Positions 29,430 to 39,729 of a stretch of DNA of 64,000 bases are shown piece by piece. Position numbers and translations under genes: made by a program. Below the pieces are notes generated by a model. The model was not told where the DNA came from and did not search any database. It was given only the letters and a program-made list of their open reading frames with translations. The DNA lies in the NCBI GenBank assembly GCA_016190005.1, contig JACPRK010000127.1:61310-125309 (forward strand). Direction: 5' to 3'. The stretch is from Candidatus Wallbacteria bacterium (GTDB lineage Bacteria > Muiribacteriota > UBA6191 > JACPRK01). Position 1 is the stretch's first letter; each line of letters starts with the position of its first letter.

Positions 29430-31061
29430 TCAGCCGCGCTTGCTCGGGGCCTTCCGCTTGGCCGCGACCGGCGCCGCGCCAGCCCATCGCATCAGCTCCC
29501 GCATCTTCTTGGAGGAGCCGCTCGACTCGCGCGAGACCTTCAGGGCCAGTCCTGCCAGCGTCCGGACCCCGAATCCCGTGGGCCCGCGCTGCGGAAGGTA
29601 CGGCTTGTGGAGGTACATCGTCGAGTCTTCATCAGACCAGGCCGTGCCGGCGATGTCCAGGTGCGCCCACGGGCGGCCGTCCACGAACGTCTCCAGGAAC
29701 TTGCCCGCCGTGATGGCGCCCGCGTAGCGTGGGCCGGAGTTGCAGATGTCGGCGATGCTGCTGCGCATGTGGACCTGGTACTCCTCGTAGAGCGGCAGCT
29801 CCCAGAAGCGCTCCGAGTAGTGCTCACCCACGTCGCGGATGGCGCCGACCAGCCATGGGTTCGTCCCCATCAACCCGGCCACCGAGGTGCCCAGCGCCAC
29901 CAGACACGCGCCGGTCAGCGTGGCCACGTCGACCACCATGTCGGGGTCCTGCTCGCAGGCGTACGCAAGCCCGTCGGCCAGGAGCATCCGCCCCTCGGCG
30001 TCCGTGTTCGTCACCTCGACGTAGCTGCCGTTGTACATCCGGATGACATCGGAGGGGCGATAGGCGTTGCCGTCGGGCATGTTCTCCGCCGTCGTGATGA
30101 TGGCGCGAAGCTCCACCGGCAACTCCAGGCTCGCCACCGCGCGCACGGTCTGCATGACCACCGCCGCGCCGGCCATGTCGTACTTCATGTGGTGCATGCG
30201 CTCCGAGGGCTTGATCGAGATGCCACCGGTATCGAACGTGATCCCCTTGCCCACGAGCGTCAACCTGGGCAGCCCGGTCCGCTTGGCGGGGCGGTAGAGC
30301 AGGTCCGCCAGATAGCAGGGCCGGCGCGAGCCCGACCCCACGGCCAGGATTCCGCCCATCCCGCGGGCAGCGAGCTCCTTGGGCCCCAGCACCTTCAGCG
30401 CGAGACCGTGGTCGTCCGACACCTTGCGGGCCGCGGCCACGATCTCGTCGGGCCCGAGCAGGTTGGCCGGTTCGAAGGCGAGCTCGCGCGCCCGGATGGT
30501 GGCCAGCGCGAAGGCGCTGGCGCGCGCTGCAGCCTCGCGGGCCGGCGCCACTTCGCGCGCGGCGCCCACGACCAGCTTCAGCTGCCGGAACGGCCGGATC
30601 GAATCCGCCTTCTTCTTGTACCGCTTGAACTTGTGCAGACCCAGGAGCGCCCCTTCGATGGCGGCCTCGGCCACCTCCTCGCCCGAGAGCTGAGGGACCG
30701 TGGCAGTGGCCAGCAGCATGCGGTCGACGCCGATCTTGCGGAGCGTGCGGACGGCCTTGGCGACGATGGTTCGCATGTCGTCGATCCGGAACTTCGCGGA
30801 GTTGCCGCAGCCCATCACGAGGACGTGGCGGTACGGCGCTCCGTCCCGCGCGTGCAGGATCGTGAACTCCTTCAGCGAGCCGCTGACCTCCCCGCTTTTG
30901 CGCAGTCCGGCCAGGTCGATGCCGGCCGCAGCGGCAATCTTGCGAGCCGCCGCGTCATCAGCGCCATCCTCCTGGAAAGCCGGGAGCATGACTGCCGGGT
31001 ACTTGATCTTGGCGGCATCCGCCGACTCCACCGCGAATTCGAAGTCCGTTCCGTTCCACAC
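29430..31061 (-). CDS. pepA: Leucyl aminopeptidase (M17)
   Basis: VGKGITFDTGGISIKPSERMHHMKYDMAGAA and NTDAEGRMLLADGLAYA. Confidence 0.9.
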   Translation of the reverse strand: MWNGTDFEFAVESADAAKIKYPAVMLPAFQEDGADDAAARKIAAAAGIDLAGLRKSGEVSGSLKEFTILHARDGAPYRHVLVMGCGNSAKFRIDDMRTIVAKAVRTLRKIGVDRMLLATATVPQLSGEEVAEAAIEGALLGLHKFKRYKKKADSIRPFRQLKLVVGAAREVAPAREAAARASAFALATIRARELAFEPANLLGPDEIVAAARKVSDDHGLALKVLGPKELAARGMGGILAVGSGSRRPCYLADLLYRPAKRTGLPRLTLVGKGITFDTGGISIKPSERMHHMKYDMAGAAVVMQTVRAVASLELPVELRAIITTAENMPDGNAYRPSDVIRMYNGSYVEVTNTDAEGRMLLADGLAYACEQDPDMVVDVATLTGACLVALGTSVAGLMGTNPWLVGAIRDVGEHYSERFWELPLYEEYQVHMRSSIADICNSGPRYAGAITAGKFLETFVDGRPWAHLDIAGTAWSDEDSTMYLHKPYLPQRGPTGFGVRTLAGLALKVSRESSGSSKKMRELMRWAGAAPVAAKRKAPSKRG

Positions 31062-31361
31062 GATGATCGTCCTTTGATCGAGCGAGTGGGCTTCCCCTGC
31101 GCCGGAGGGTCTCCTACCTGGAGACGCACGGGTCCCGACGCTGAGACCGGGGCAAGCCCCCTAGTCCTGGATGCCGCCGTCGCGCGGAGTCGCTCGCGTG
31201 AGCCAGCGTCGCGCCGAGACGGCATCGCCTCGTTTCGACCGCTGCAAAGGTAACACATTTGGCCCCGGGAGGCACCTGAGAAAGTGGCCGGGCGGCAACT
31301 TCCTGCGCCCCGGACCCTTGGCGGGCGCGGCAGGCGTCTTGCACGCGCGCCCGGGTAGCGC

Positions 31362-33209
31362 TCAGCCCAGCCTCTGCCAGAGGAAGCTGTACGTCAGCGC
31401 AGCCATGTGGGCCAGTTGCTCGTTGTTGGCCGCGCCGCCGTGGCCGCCCTCGATGTTCTCGTAGTAGAGAACGTCCTGCCCGAGCTCGAGCAGGCGCGCA
31501 ACCATCTTGCGCGCGTGGCCCGGGTGGACGCGGTCGTCGCGCGTGGAGGTCATGAAGAGCGCCGGCGGGTAGCGGACGCCGGCCTTCACGTTGTGGTAGG
31601 GCGAGAAGGTCCGGATGAAGTCCCAGTCCTCGGGGTCGTCGGGATTTCCGTACTCCTGCATCCAGCTCGAGCCGGCCAGCAGCCGGTGATAGCGCCGCAT
31701 GTCGAGCAGCGGCACCTGGCAGACGACGGCCCCGAAGAGGTCTGGCCGCCGTGTGAGCATGTTCCCCACGAGCAGCCCGCCGTTGCTGCCGCCCCGGATG
31801 CCCAGACGGGCCGGCCGCGTGACGCCGCGCCGCACGAGATCCAGGGCGACCGCGATGAAATCGTCGTAGGCCTTGTGCCGGTTGGCTCGCAACGCGGCCT
31901 GGTGCCACCTAGGGCCGAACTCGCCCCCCCCCCGGATGTTGGCGACGACGTACACGCCGCCCCGCTCGAGCCAGCCCACACCCTGACCCGGGCTGTAGAC
32001 CGGCACTTGCGAGACCTCGAAGCCACCGTACCCATAGAGCAACGTCGGGTGCTCCCCGTCCAGCGATAGCCCGCGCCGCGCGACCTGGAAGTAGGGGACG
32101 CGGGTCCCGTCCGCCGAGATCGCCTCGAGCTGGGTGACGGTCAGCATGCTGGCGTCGAAGAAGCTCGGCAGCTCCTTGAGAATCTCGACCGGCGGCCCAC
32201 CCACCGTCCCCAGGAAGAGCCGCGTGGGCGTCAGGAAGTCGGTGACGGTCAGGAAGAAGTCGTCCGACTCGGTGCTGTCGACTGCACTGGCGCTCACGGT
32301 GCCCAGCTCCGGCATGCCCTCCAGCGGCTTACGCGTCCAGGTGCCGTCCGCGCGGGTCAGGATGTAGACGCGGTTCCGAACGTTGTCGAGCTCGTTGACG
32401 AGGATGTGATGACGCGTCGGGCTGACGCCGGCCAGCGACGTCCGCGCCGAGGGCTCGAAGAGGACGTCGAAGCGCGAGCGGCCCGCCAGGTGCTCCTCGA
32501 AGTCGCAGGCCAGGAGCGAGCCGGCCGTGTACGACTTGCCACCGACGGTCCAGTCCTCCCGTAACGTCAGGAGCAGGATCTCCTGGTGAACGTCGGCCGA
32601 GGCGCTGTCCGGCTTCTCCAGCTTCACGAGTTTCCGGCCCCGGACCACGAACATCTCGTTGGTGTAGAATGTCGGGCTGCGGACGACGAAGTCGCGCTCG
32701 TATCCGGGCGTCCGGTCGCGGGCCGCGACGACGGCGACGTCGGTCGAGTGGCCCTCGAAGAGCGTTTCGGCCGATTCGAGCGGCGTGCCGCGCGTCCAGA
32801 TCTTGGCGATGCGCGGGTAACCCGACTCGGTCAATGAACCGGGACCGAAATCGGTGCCCACGTACAGGTGGTCGAGGTCGATCCAGCTGACGCGGCTCTT
32901 GGCCTCGGGCAGGAAGAAGCCGTTGGGCACGAAAGCCTTCGCCTCGAGGTCCATCTCCCGCACGACGTCCGCGTCGGCTCCCCCGCGCGAGAGCTTCACC
33001 AGCCCGCGCACGCACTCGGGCTCCAGGCACGTCACGCCGTGCCAGACCCAGTTCTCGCCCTCCTTGGCGGCGAGCAGATCCAGGTCCAGCACGGTCTCCC
33101 AGTCCGGCTCCTTCCGGCGGTACTGCTCGAGTGTCGTTCGCCGCCAGAGGCCGCGAGGGTGCCGTGCGTCGCGCCAGAAGTTGTAGTACCAGCGGCCCAG
33201 CTTCTGCAC
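31362..33209 (-). CDS. Prolyl oligopeptidase family (S9A) peptidase
   Basis: GIRGGSNGGLLVGNM, DDRVHPGHARKM, ENIEGGHGG. GTG at 33209 is the first canonical start, but homologous-looking sequence continues upstream to about 33401. Confidence 0.85.
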   Translation of the reverse strand: MQKLGRWYYNFWRDARHPRGLWRRTTLEQYRRKEPDWETVLDLDLLAAKEGENWVWHGVTCLEPECVRGLVKLSRGGADADVVREMDLEAKAFVPNGFFLPEAKSRVSWIDLDHLYVGTDFGPGSLTESGYPRIAKIWTRGTPLESAETLFEGHSTDVAVVAARDRTPGYERDFVVRSPTFYTNEMFVVRGRKLVKLEKPDSASADVHQEILLLTLREDWTVGGKSYTAGSLLACDFEEHLAGRSRFDVLFEPSARTSLAGVSPTRHHILVNELDNVRNRVYILTRADGTWTRKPLEGMPELGTVSASAVDSTESDDFFLTVTDFLTPTRLFLGTVGGPPVEILKELPSFFDASMLTVTQLEAISADGTRVPYFQVARRGLSLDGEHPTLLYGYGGFEVSQVPVYSPGQGVGWLERGGVYVVANIRGGGEFGPRWHQAALRANRHKAYDDFIAVALDLVRRGVTRPARLGIRGGSNGGLLVGNMLTRRPDLFGAVVCQVPLLDMRRYHRLLAGSSWMQEYGNPDDPEDWDFIRTFSPYHNVKAGVRYPPALFMTSTRDDRVHPGHARKMVARLLELGQDVLYYENIEGGHGGAANNEQLAHMAALTYSFLWQRLG

Positions 33210-33462
33210 GTAGGGAATCTGCGCCTCGGAGTCGAGAAACTTCTTGATCCGCGCCTCGAGCGCTCGCGAATCGTCCGTGTCGAGGACGCGCGTGCACTCC
33301 GCGTTCTGGAGCCGCGTCCACGCCAGCGCCTTGTCACCGGTGACCTCCTCGAGCCAGGCGTGGCTGTCTTCGGGCTCAGGAGCGGTCTTGCGTCCGTCGA
33401 TGCGGCGAGCTTATCACGACCCCGGGGTGGCGTGGCGCGGTTCTGCACGCCCCAGACCCCTA

Positions 33463-34458
33463 TCAACTCGCCGCGCCTTGGAAGCCCAGCACCTGCCGCG
33501 TCCAGTCCTTGCCGTAGGTCCGATCGAGGAACTCGCGCAGCGCCCTTGACTTCGCGCTCGGGTCCTGAGCAAAAGACTGAAGCCGTCCTTCGAGTCCTGG
33601 CGCGGCCATCTCCATGAAGGCTTTGACCGTTCCGCGAAAGATCGTGCCGCCCCTTTGAGTCCAGTAGTCGCTCTTGCCGTTGGCCGCAAGCTGCTCGAGA
33701 TGAAGGCCCAGCGCCGCCGAGTAGACGAGCATGTCGAAGAGAAGCGACGATTTCTCCCCCGAGCCGATCTCGGCGCAGAAGTCCTCGAGCAGGTGGAGCG
33801 CGTCGCGCGAGCCGAAATCGAAGTTATGGAAGTAGTTCTCGTAGGAGCTGGTGAGATGCGTCGGCACGAACGGCAGCACGTCCCGCTTGCGCACCCGCGT
33901 GTTCGGCACGACGTAGTACTTGTTGGTCCCCCAGATGTAGAAGGCGCGCGCCCCGTTGGGGGAAAGCTCCTGCCAGCTCGCGTTGCCGCTCAGCTCGCCG
34001 TCGATCCAGTGGACCGCTTCGTGACGGAGCACGGTCGGATCATTGGTCCTGGGCTGCACGGCGCCGGCGGCCCACGAGTAGGCCTGGCTCTCGAGGCTGC
34101 GGCCGCCTTCCCGGACATCGACCTGCCCGGGCTCCACGGGCGGAAGACTCTTCACGACTGCTGTGGCGCCCGTGGCGGCGCCTCCGCTTCCGTCGGTACC
34201 GGTGAGCGTGACGCCAGCGCCCTTGCCGCCCGACCACGGGACCGTCCCCGAGCCAGGTAGGTTGGCCGTCTGGGTCAGCCCACCGCCGGAAGGCGCCCGG
34301 GGACCGAATCCGGGCGTGGCGCCGGTTCCGCCGGAGAGCCCCGCAGGCAGCCGGCCCGGCAGCGGCCCGAATCGCCGGCATCCGGCGAGCGTCACGCTCG
34401 CGAAGCAAACCAACACGATCGCCAGTGCGGCTCTGAGAACCTTGGAGTGGATTGGCAT
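33463..34458 (-). CDS. Lipoprotein with HExxH motif, putative zinc metallopeptidase-like
   Basis: ATG at 34458; lipobox VTLAGC; LRHEAVHWIDGEL. Confidence 0.6.
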   Translation of the reverse strand: MPIHSKVLRAALAIVLVCFASVTLAGCRRFGPLPGRLPAGLSGGTGATPGFGPRAPSGGGLTQTANLPGSGTVPWSGGKGAGVTLTGTDGSGGAATGATAVVKSLPPVEPGQVDVREGGRSLESQAYSWAAGAVQPRTNDPTVLRHEAVHWIDGELSGNASWQELSPNGARAFYIWGTNKYYVVPNTRVRKRDVLPFVPTHLTSSYENYFHNFDFGSRDALHLLEDFCAEIGSGEKSSLLFDMLVYSAALGLHLEQLAANGKSDYWTQRGGTIFRGTVKAFMEMAAPGLEGRLQSFAQDPSAKSRALREFLDRTYGKDWTRQVLGFQGAAS

Positions 34459-34666
34459 CGCTTCGACCTCCGTCGCCTCACCCCAAGCAAGCAACGCTCC
34501 AACGCAGCGATCGGCTTACGGAGCGGCTTCTGACGCCCGCGCCCTCCCCGCAGGACCGGATTCCGCCGCCACCAGGGGGGAGCTTTCCTGCCCCGATGCA
34601 GACGACAGGCCAAGGCCTTCGTGGGAGCGTCTTGGCAAGCGGCGCAATCTCGCCGATGATGGCAGC

Positions 34667-37060
34667 GTGAAGCAGCAGCCGCTTCCCATCGACGAGCATC
34701 TCGAGGAGATCGTGCGCACTCTCAGGGCAAGCCGCCACGCCGTGATCGTGGCGCCGCCCGGGTCGGGCAAGACAACCCGCGTGCCGGCCGCGCTGCTCTG
34801 TTTCGGTCGCGTGATCCTGCTGCAACCCAGGCGCGTCGCGGCTCGGTCGCTCGCCAGGCGGATCGCCACCGAACGAGGCTGGGCGCTCGGTGAAGAGGTT
34901 GGCTGGCAGGTCCGCTTCGAGCGCCGCTTCGGCCCCGCCACGCGGCTGCTGGTGGCGACGGAGGGCATTCTGACAGCCAGGCTCCAGGCCGACCCGCTCC
35001 TGTCGGAGTTCGCGGTGGCGGTGATCGACGAGTTCCACGAGCGCAGCCTCCACGCCGACCTGGCGCTGGCGATGGCCCGGGAGGCTGCTGCCGCGAGAGA
35101 CGACCTGAGGCTGGTCGTGATGTCGGCCACGCTCGACGCGGCCCCCGTCGCGGAGTTCCTGGGCAGCTGCCCGATCGTACAGATTCCGGGCCGGCCCCAT
35201 CCGGTCGAGATCCGCCACGCGCCCGAGATGTCGCCTGCCGCGGCCGTTCGCGAGCTGCTCCTTCGGGAGCCTTCCGAGCCAGGCCCAGGCAGTGGACACG
35301 TGCTGGTGTTTTTTCCCGGCGCACCCGAGATCCGCCGCGCTGCCGGCGAGCTGGTCGAACGGCCGGCGGCGGTGGTAGGAGACCCGCGGTCGGCCCGTCC
35401 ATTCACCGTGTTGCCTCTTCACGGTTCGCTCGACGCCGCCGCCCAGGACGAGGCGCTCGCGCCCTCGCCCGTGCGCAAGGTGATCCTCGCGACGAATCTT
35501 GCGGAGACCTCGCTGACGATCGATGGAGTCACCGACGTCATCGACTCCGGTTTTCACAAGGTCCTCCGGTACGACCCGGCCTCGGGGCTCGACCGGCTCG
35601 AGACCGAGCGTATCTCACTCGATTCGGCCGAGCAGCGGGCTGGCCGGGCGGGGCGGACCGGACCTGGTCGCGTGCTGCGGCTTTGGGACTCGCGCCTGAC
35701 CTTGCGCGAGCACCGCGAGCCCGAGATTGCGCGCGTCGACCTGGCGGAGCCTTTCCTCGAAGTCCTGGCCTGGGGAGGCGACCCGCTGCGCTTCCCATGG
35801 TACCAGCAGCCAGGACCCGAGCGGGCACACGCGGCGCTCGTTCTTCTCGAGGCGCTGGGCGCCCTGACGGACGGGCGCATCACCCCGCTGGGCCGGGCGC
35901 TCCGCCGCTTTCCGCTGCACCCGCGCCTGGCGCGCGTCCTGCTCGAGGCCCGCGGCGCGCGACTGGCTGCGGCAGCCTGCGCGGTGCTGGCGGAAGGCTG
36001 GGTCCCCAAGGGCGCTGGCGACGTCGCCACGGACTCCGACGTGCTCCTGCGGATCGGACAGATGGGAAGCGCCCCTTGGGCGGTCCGGCGAGCGGCCGAC
36101 GAGCTGGCCGCCCTCGCGGGCAGGGTTCTCGACTCGGAAGAAAGCACGCGCTCCGCCGGTTCGCCTTCCGAAGAGAGTTTGCTCAGAGCACTCCTTGCGG
36201 GATTCCCGGACCGGGTCGCCCGCCGGCGAGAGCCAGGCGCTCCCCGCCTGCTGCTGTACGGCGGGCAAGGCGCGGTGCTGGGACGCGAATGCGGCGTCCG
36301 CGACGGGGATTGGCTGCTGGCGCTCGACGTGATGGCCGCGCCGCGCGGCGCCGGGCCGGAGGCGATCGTACGCACGGCCAGCCGGATCGAGCGGACCTGG
36401 CTCTGCTCGACTGCTCGAGGCACCGAGCACGTGTTCGATTCCGCTACCGGCAAGGTGCGAGCGCTGGAGCGCACGCGATACGGGGCGCTAGTACTCTCGG
36501 AACATCCGGTGACTCCGAATCCTATCGAAGCCTCACGCCTGCTCGCCGAAGCGCTGCGATCCCGCGGGCTCGGAGAGCCGGAGCTCTCATTGCGCCGCCG
36601 CATCCGCTTTGCGGGGCTCGCCTTCGACGAGGACGCCTGGATCGCGGCGGCCTGCGAAGGCCGCACCTCCTTGTCGGACGTCGACCTCCCGAACGCCTTG
36701 CCGAGGGCCCTGCTGCGCCAGCTGGATCGCCTGGCGCCCGAGGCCATCCCGATCCCGAGCGGCCGCGAAGCACGGCTGGAGTACCGGGAGGACGGCACGG
36801 TTTCGGCTTCCGTCAAGCTCCAGGAACTCTTCGGCCTGGCCGAGACGCCGCGGATCGGGCCCGCGCGAGTGCCCGTGACGCTCGTGCTGCTGGCGCCCAG
36901 CGGCCGCCCCGTCCAGACCACCCGAGACCTCAGGAGCTTCTGGGACAGCGGCTATCCGGAAGTCCGCAAAGAGCTCCGCGGCCGCTACCCCAAGCACCCC
37001 TGGCCTGAAGACCCCTGGACCACGCCAGCCACGCACCGGACGAAGCCGCGCCGCCGGTAG
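34667..37060 (+). CDS. hrpB: ATP-dependent helicase HrpB
   Basis: GTG at 34667; VIVAPPGSGKTTRVPAALL, VIDEFHERSLHADLALA, VILATNLAETSLTIDGVTDVIDSG, AGRAGRTGPG and terminal WDSGYPEVRKELRGRYPKHPWPEDP. Confidence 0.9.
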   Translation: MKQQPLPIDEHLEEIVRTLRASRHAVIVAPPGSGKTTRVPAALLCFGRVILLQPRRVAARSLARRIATERGWALGEEVGWQVRFERRFGPATRLLVATEGILTARLQADPLLSEFAVAVIDEFHERSLHADLALAMAREAAAARDDLRLVVMSATLDAAPVAEFLGSCPIVQIPGRPHPVEIRHAPEMSPAAAVRELLLREPSEPGPGSGHVLVFFPGAPEIRRAAGELVERPAAVVGDPRSARPFTVLPLHGSLDAAAQDEALAPSPVRKVILATNLAETSLTIDGVTDVIDSGFHKVLRYDPASGLDRLETERISLDSAEQRAGRAGRTGPGRVLRLWDSRLTLREHREPEIARVDLAEPFLEVLAWGGDPLRFPWYQQPGPERAHAALVLLEALGALTDGRITPLGRALRRFPLHPRLARVLLEARGARLAAAACAVLAEGWVPKGAGDVATDSDVLLRIGQMGSAPWAVRRAADELAALAGRVLDSEESTRSAGSPSEESLLRALLAGFPDRVARRREPGAPRLLLYGGQGAVLGRECGVRDGDWLLALDVMAAPRGAGPEAIVRTASRIERTWLCSTARGTEHVFDSATGKVRALERTRYGALVLSEHPVTPNPIEASRLLAEALRSRGLGEPELSLRRRIRFAGLAFDEDAWIAAACEGRTSLSDVDLPNALPRALLRQLDRLAPEAIPIPSGREARLEYREDGTVSASVKLQELFGLAETPRIGPARVPVTLVLLAPSGRPVQTTRDLRSFWDSGYPEVRKELRGRYPKHPWPEDPWTTPATHRTKPRRR

Positions 37061-37145
37061 CGCCGCCCCCAGGCAGCGCAGCGTCGCCTGGGACACCCGG
37101 CTGTCCACTCAGAGGATGGCAAAGGCCGACCAGACGTATCCGCCC

Positions 37146-37173
37146 TGTAACTTCGCCCGTCGGAAGTTACGGG
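37146..37173. other. Stem-loop in leader between hrpB and secreted protein gene
   Basis: CCC-T-GTAACTTC-gcccgtcg-GAAGTTAC-GGG, 11 bp stem with one bulge. Confidence 0.4.
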
Positions 37174-37285
37174 CCCGTGCCGTGCCGGAGAGGCCGTGAA
37201 TCCTGTCTCTGACGGGGTTCTTCGAAGTTGGCCCGTCTCTTTCTAGGTATGTGACACCACCCAGAGGGAGACTGCGGAGACTTCA

Positions 37286-38566
37286 ATGATGAGAAGACCG
37301 AACTTGACCTCGGCCCGGACCCTGCGTTTGGCGGCAACCCTCGCACTGCTGGCCCTGGCAGCCACGCTTCCCGCGGACGCCCAGACGTTCGTCGCCGCAG
37401 CGGATTGCGGCAAGGCCGGCGAGGCCTTCGTTTCGGAGACGCTCTCCGGCTCGCTGGCGCGCGAGGGGAGTAACGAGTCGCTCCACCTGCTGAATCCGGC
37501 GTTCACGGGCGCTGGCTACCGGTGGGACGTCGAGTACAGCATGGTCCGCACTCGCGAAGAGTGGCCGTGGTGGGCCGCCTACGCCCGCATCGACGTGCTC
37601 TCGGCCGACGGCGAGACCCTGGGGCGCGTCTGGTCGCGTTCGTTCAAGGGCACCGTGACGGGAACGGTCAGCTTCTACGGCGAGGAGTCCGAGGAGGCCC
37701 GGCCGCACCGGCTCCGCTTCACGTTCTCTCAGCCGCACACCTTTCCGTTCGCGTTCACGGCCCGGCTGACGGCGAGGCCCGTCATCGGCGCCAATCCCGG
37801 CGGCGCTCGCCGCGGGGCCCCCGAGTACATGGCGATCGGTTCGCCCTCGGCCCCCAACTTCGTCTGCGGCGACGTGGTGCTGCGCACCGAGTACCACCGC
37901 TTCATGCTCTTCGGCCTGCAGTCGGGTCAGGAGCTGCGGGCGCGTCTGCAGCCGGGCGTTCTTCGGCCGCACGCCTATGCCCATTTTGGCTTCGGCATCT
38001 GGGACCTCGGACATCGCAGCGTGGGAGTGCGCGACACCTATGTGAGAGCCGGCAAGGAGGCCGACGTCGTCGTCTTCCGCAACGCCGACTCCGAGAAGCG
38101 GTTCGTGATCGTCGCAATGAAGTCCAAGTGGGGCCTGAGGGACCACCGAATCGGATTCTACTCGCCCCAGGGCGTCTCGCCCGCGCCCGGCGAGGCCGCT
38201 CCCCCCAGCTCGCTCGATCCGTTCGTGACCACCGCTCGCGCCTACTCCGTACAGGATGTCGCAGCCGGCGCCACGGCCCGATTCGCGCTACCCGCCACCG
38301 GCGAGCGCTTCGAGCTGCGACTGCGTGTGCAGAAGCCGGTCTTCTTGGCCCCCGCGCCCGGCGTGTTCTGCACCATCCGCGTCATCAGCAGCTCCGGCAA
38401 GCTCTTGGCGACAGGCCACCTCGCGACAGACCCGTGGGGCCACGAGCCCACCGAGTACTTCTGCGAGCTGACCGGCCCTGACGCCGCCGGCGGACGGCTC
38501 GAGGTCACCACCCGCTACAACGCCTCCGTCTGCACCCTGGACGCCGCCGCGTTCGTGCGGAGGTGA
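37286..38566 (+). CDS. Secreted protein, function unknown
   Basis: Signal peptide LRLAATLALLALAATLPADAQ; 426 aa. Confidence 0.7.
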   Translation: MMRRPNLTSARTLRLAATLALLALAATLPADAQTFVAAADCGKAGEAFVSETLSGSLAREGSNESLHLLNPAFTGAGYRWDVEYSMVRTREEWPWWAAYARIDVLSADGETLGRVWSRSFKGTVTGTVSFYGEESEEARPHRLRFTFSQPHTFPFAFTARLTARPVIGANPGGARRGAPEYMAIGSPSAPNFVCGDVVLRTEYHRFMLFGLQSGQELRARLQPGVLRPHAYAHFGFGIWDLGHRSVGVRDTYVRAGKEADVVVFRNADSEKRFVIVAMKSKWGLRDHRIGFYSPQGVSPAPGEAAPPSSLDPFVTTARAYSVQDVAAGATARFALPATGERFELRLRVQKPVFLAPAPGVFCTIRVISSSGKLLATGHLATDPWGHEPTEYFCELTGPDAAGGRLEVTTRYNASVCTLDAAAFVRR

Positions 38567-38767
38567 AGCTCAGGGACAGACACCTGGTATGGCAGACAGC
38601 CCGCACCCTGCGTCGCCAGAACTCGGCCCGGCCCGGGCGCGAGGAGAGAACGAGCCGCCGATCCCATCTCGGAGTCCGCGGCTCTTCTGTGTCGTGAGGA
38701 CCCCATGCAGAACGAGCATCGAACTCCATGCCCCCGCCGCCGCCAGAGTTGAGGGCCGTGTTGGCGT

Positions 38768-39193
38768 CTATCGGCGCGCCGGAGGCATCATCGTGGGGAT
38801 GACCTGCCTCCCGTTCTTGCGGTAGATAGCGAAGTCGCCATCGAGGGTGACGACGACGGACCCGGAGATTTGCTCAGCCATCCGTACGAGGCAGGCGTCG
38901 GCCAAGGACATCGGTACTGTGGCATAGCGCCGCATGAGCCTGGCCACGGAATCGCACTCGTCCGTCAGTCTGAATGGAATCTCGAGCGCGCCTCGACTGA
39001 CCAGATCGAGGACGGCATTGACGCCGACAGGCGATCCTTCGAGCAGGAAGCAAGCTTCCGATAGCACCGACTCGCAAGTCAGCAAAGGTCGCATCAGCGT
39101 CGAGAGGGTGCTCTTGGCCCAGTAGTGATGCTCCTCTCGTTGATGGAGATAGGCGACCAGGGGGCCGGTGTCCAGAAGGTAGCTCGGTCTCAC
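38768..39193 (-). CDS. PIN-domain (VapC-like) toxin
   Basis: YLLDTGPLVAYLHQREEHH...SVLSEACFLL...MSLADACLVRMAE...VVTLDGDFAIYR. Confidence 0.8.
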   Translation of the reverse strand: MRPSYLLDTGPLVAYLHQREEHHYWAKSTLSTLMRPLLTCESVLSEACFLLEGSPVGVNAVLDLVSRGALEIPFRLTDECDSVARLMRRYATVPMSLADACLVRMAEQISGSVVVTLDGDFAIYRKNGRQVIPTMMPPARR

Positions 39194-39432
39194 CTGCCGT
39201 ATCCCTTGAGGTGAGCTCTATTGGTGGCCAAATCTCGAGGCCCGTCCGTCACACAACCGCACAGATCCGCGGTCGCCTCGCCGAACGTGGCCGGACCGGC
39301 AGGGCCATCACGAGCCAGGCCCTCTCGCACCATTTCTCGTACGAGGGCGGACTTGCTCATGCCTCGACGGTTGGCGCGATCCGTCAGCCGACCATCGAGT
39401 TCCTCGGGGAACTTCATCGAGAGAATCTTCAC
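39190..39432 (-). CDS. Ribbon-helix-helix antitoxin
   Basis: MKILSMKFPEELDGRLTDRANRRGMSKSALVREMVREGL; overlaps the PIN gene by 4 nt. Confidence 0.8.
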   Translation of the reverse strand: MKILSMKFPEELDGRLTDRANRRGMSKSALVREMVREGLARDGPAGPATFGEATADLCGCVTDGPRDLATNRAHLKGYGR

Positions 39433-39729
39433 GGAACTCGAGCCTCCAGCAACTGGTAATACCTATCGCCATGGCGATAATACCTCCCGAGATGTCGCAT
39501 CGCAAGCTCGACTCGCGCCCCGCAGGAGGGCCGAGAAAGCGGCGCGAGAAGCGTTGCTCTCCTGGAGCACTTCGGTCCGGTGGGCCTCTCCGGCGCACCG
39601 ACCGCGTTGCACAGCCTGATGACCGCTCTCCAGGATCTGCCAGGTTGCCTCGCGCGCGCCCATGCAAGCAGCTGTTGCCACCATCCTTCGGCGGCAAGCG
39701 GCCAAGGTCCGGGTGGCCGCACACAGGGT

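Noticed and set aside
31100-31250. Glycine-riboswitch-like GGGGCAAGCCCC and GTCTCC-TACCT-GGAGAC hairpins between pepA and the S9 peptidase
   Set aside because: Core conserved elements of the glycine aptamer are not arranged correctly; simple GC-rich hairpins are expected here.
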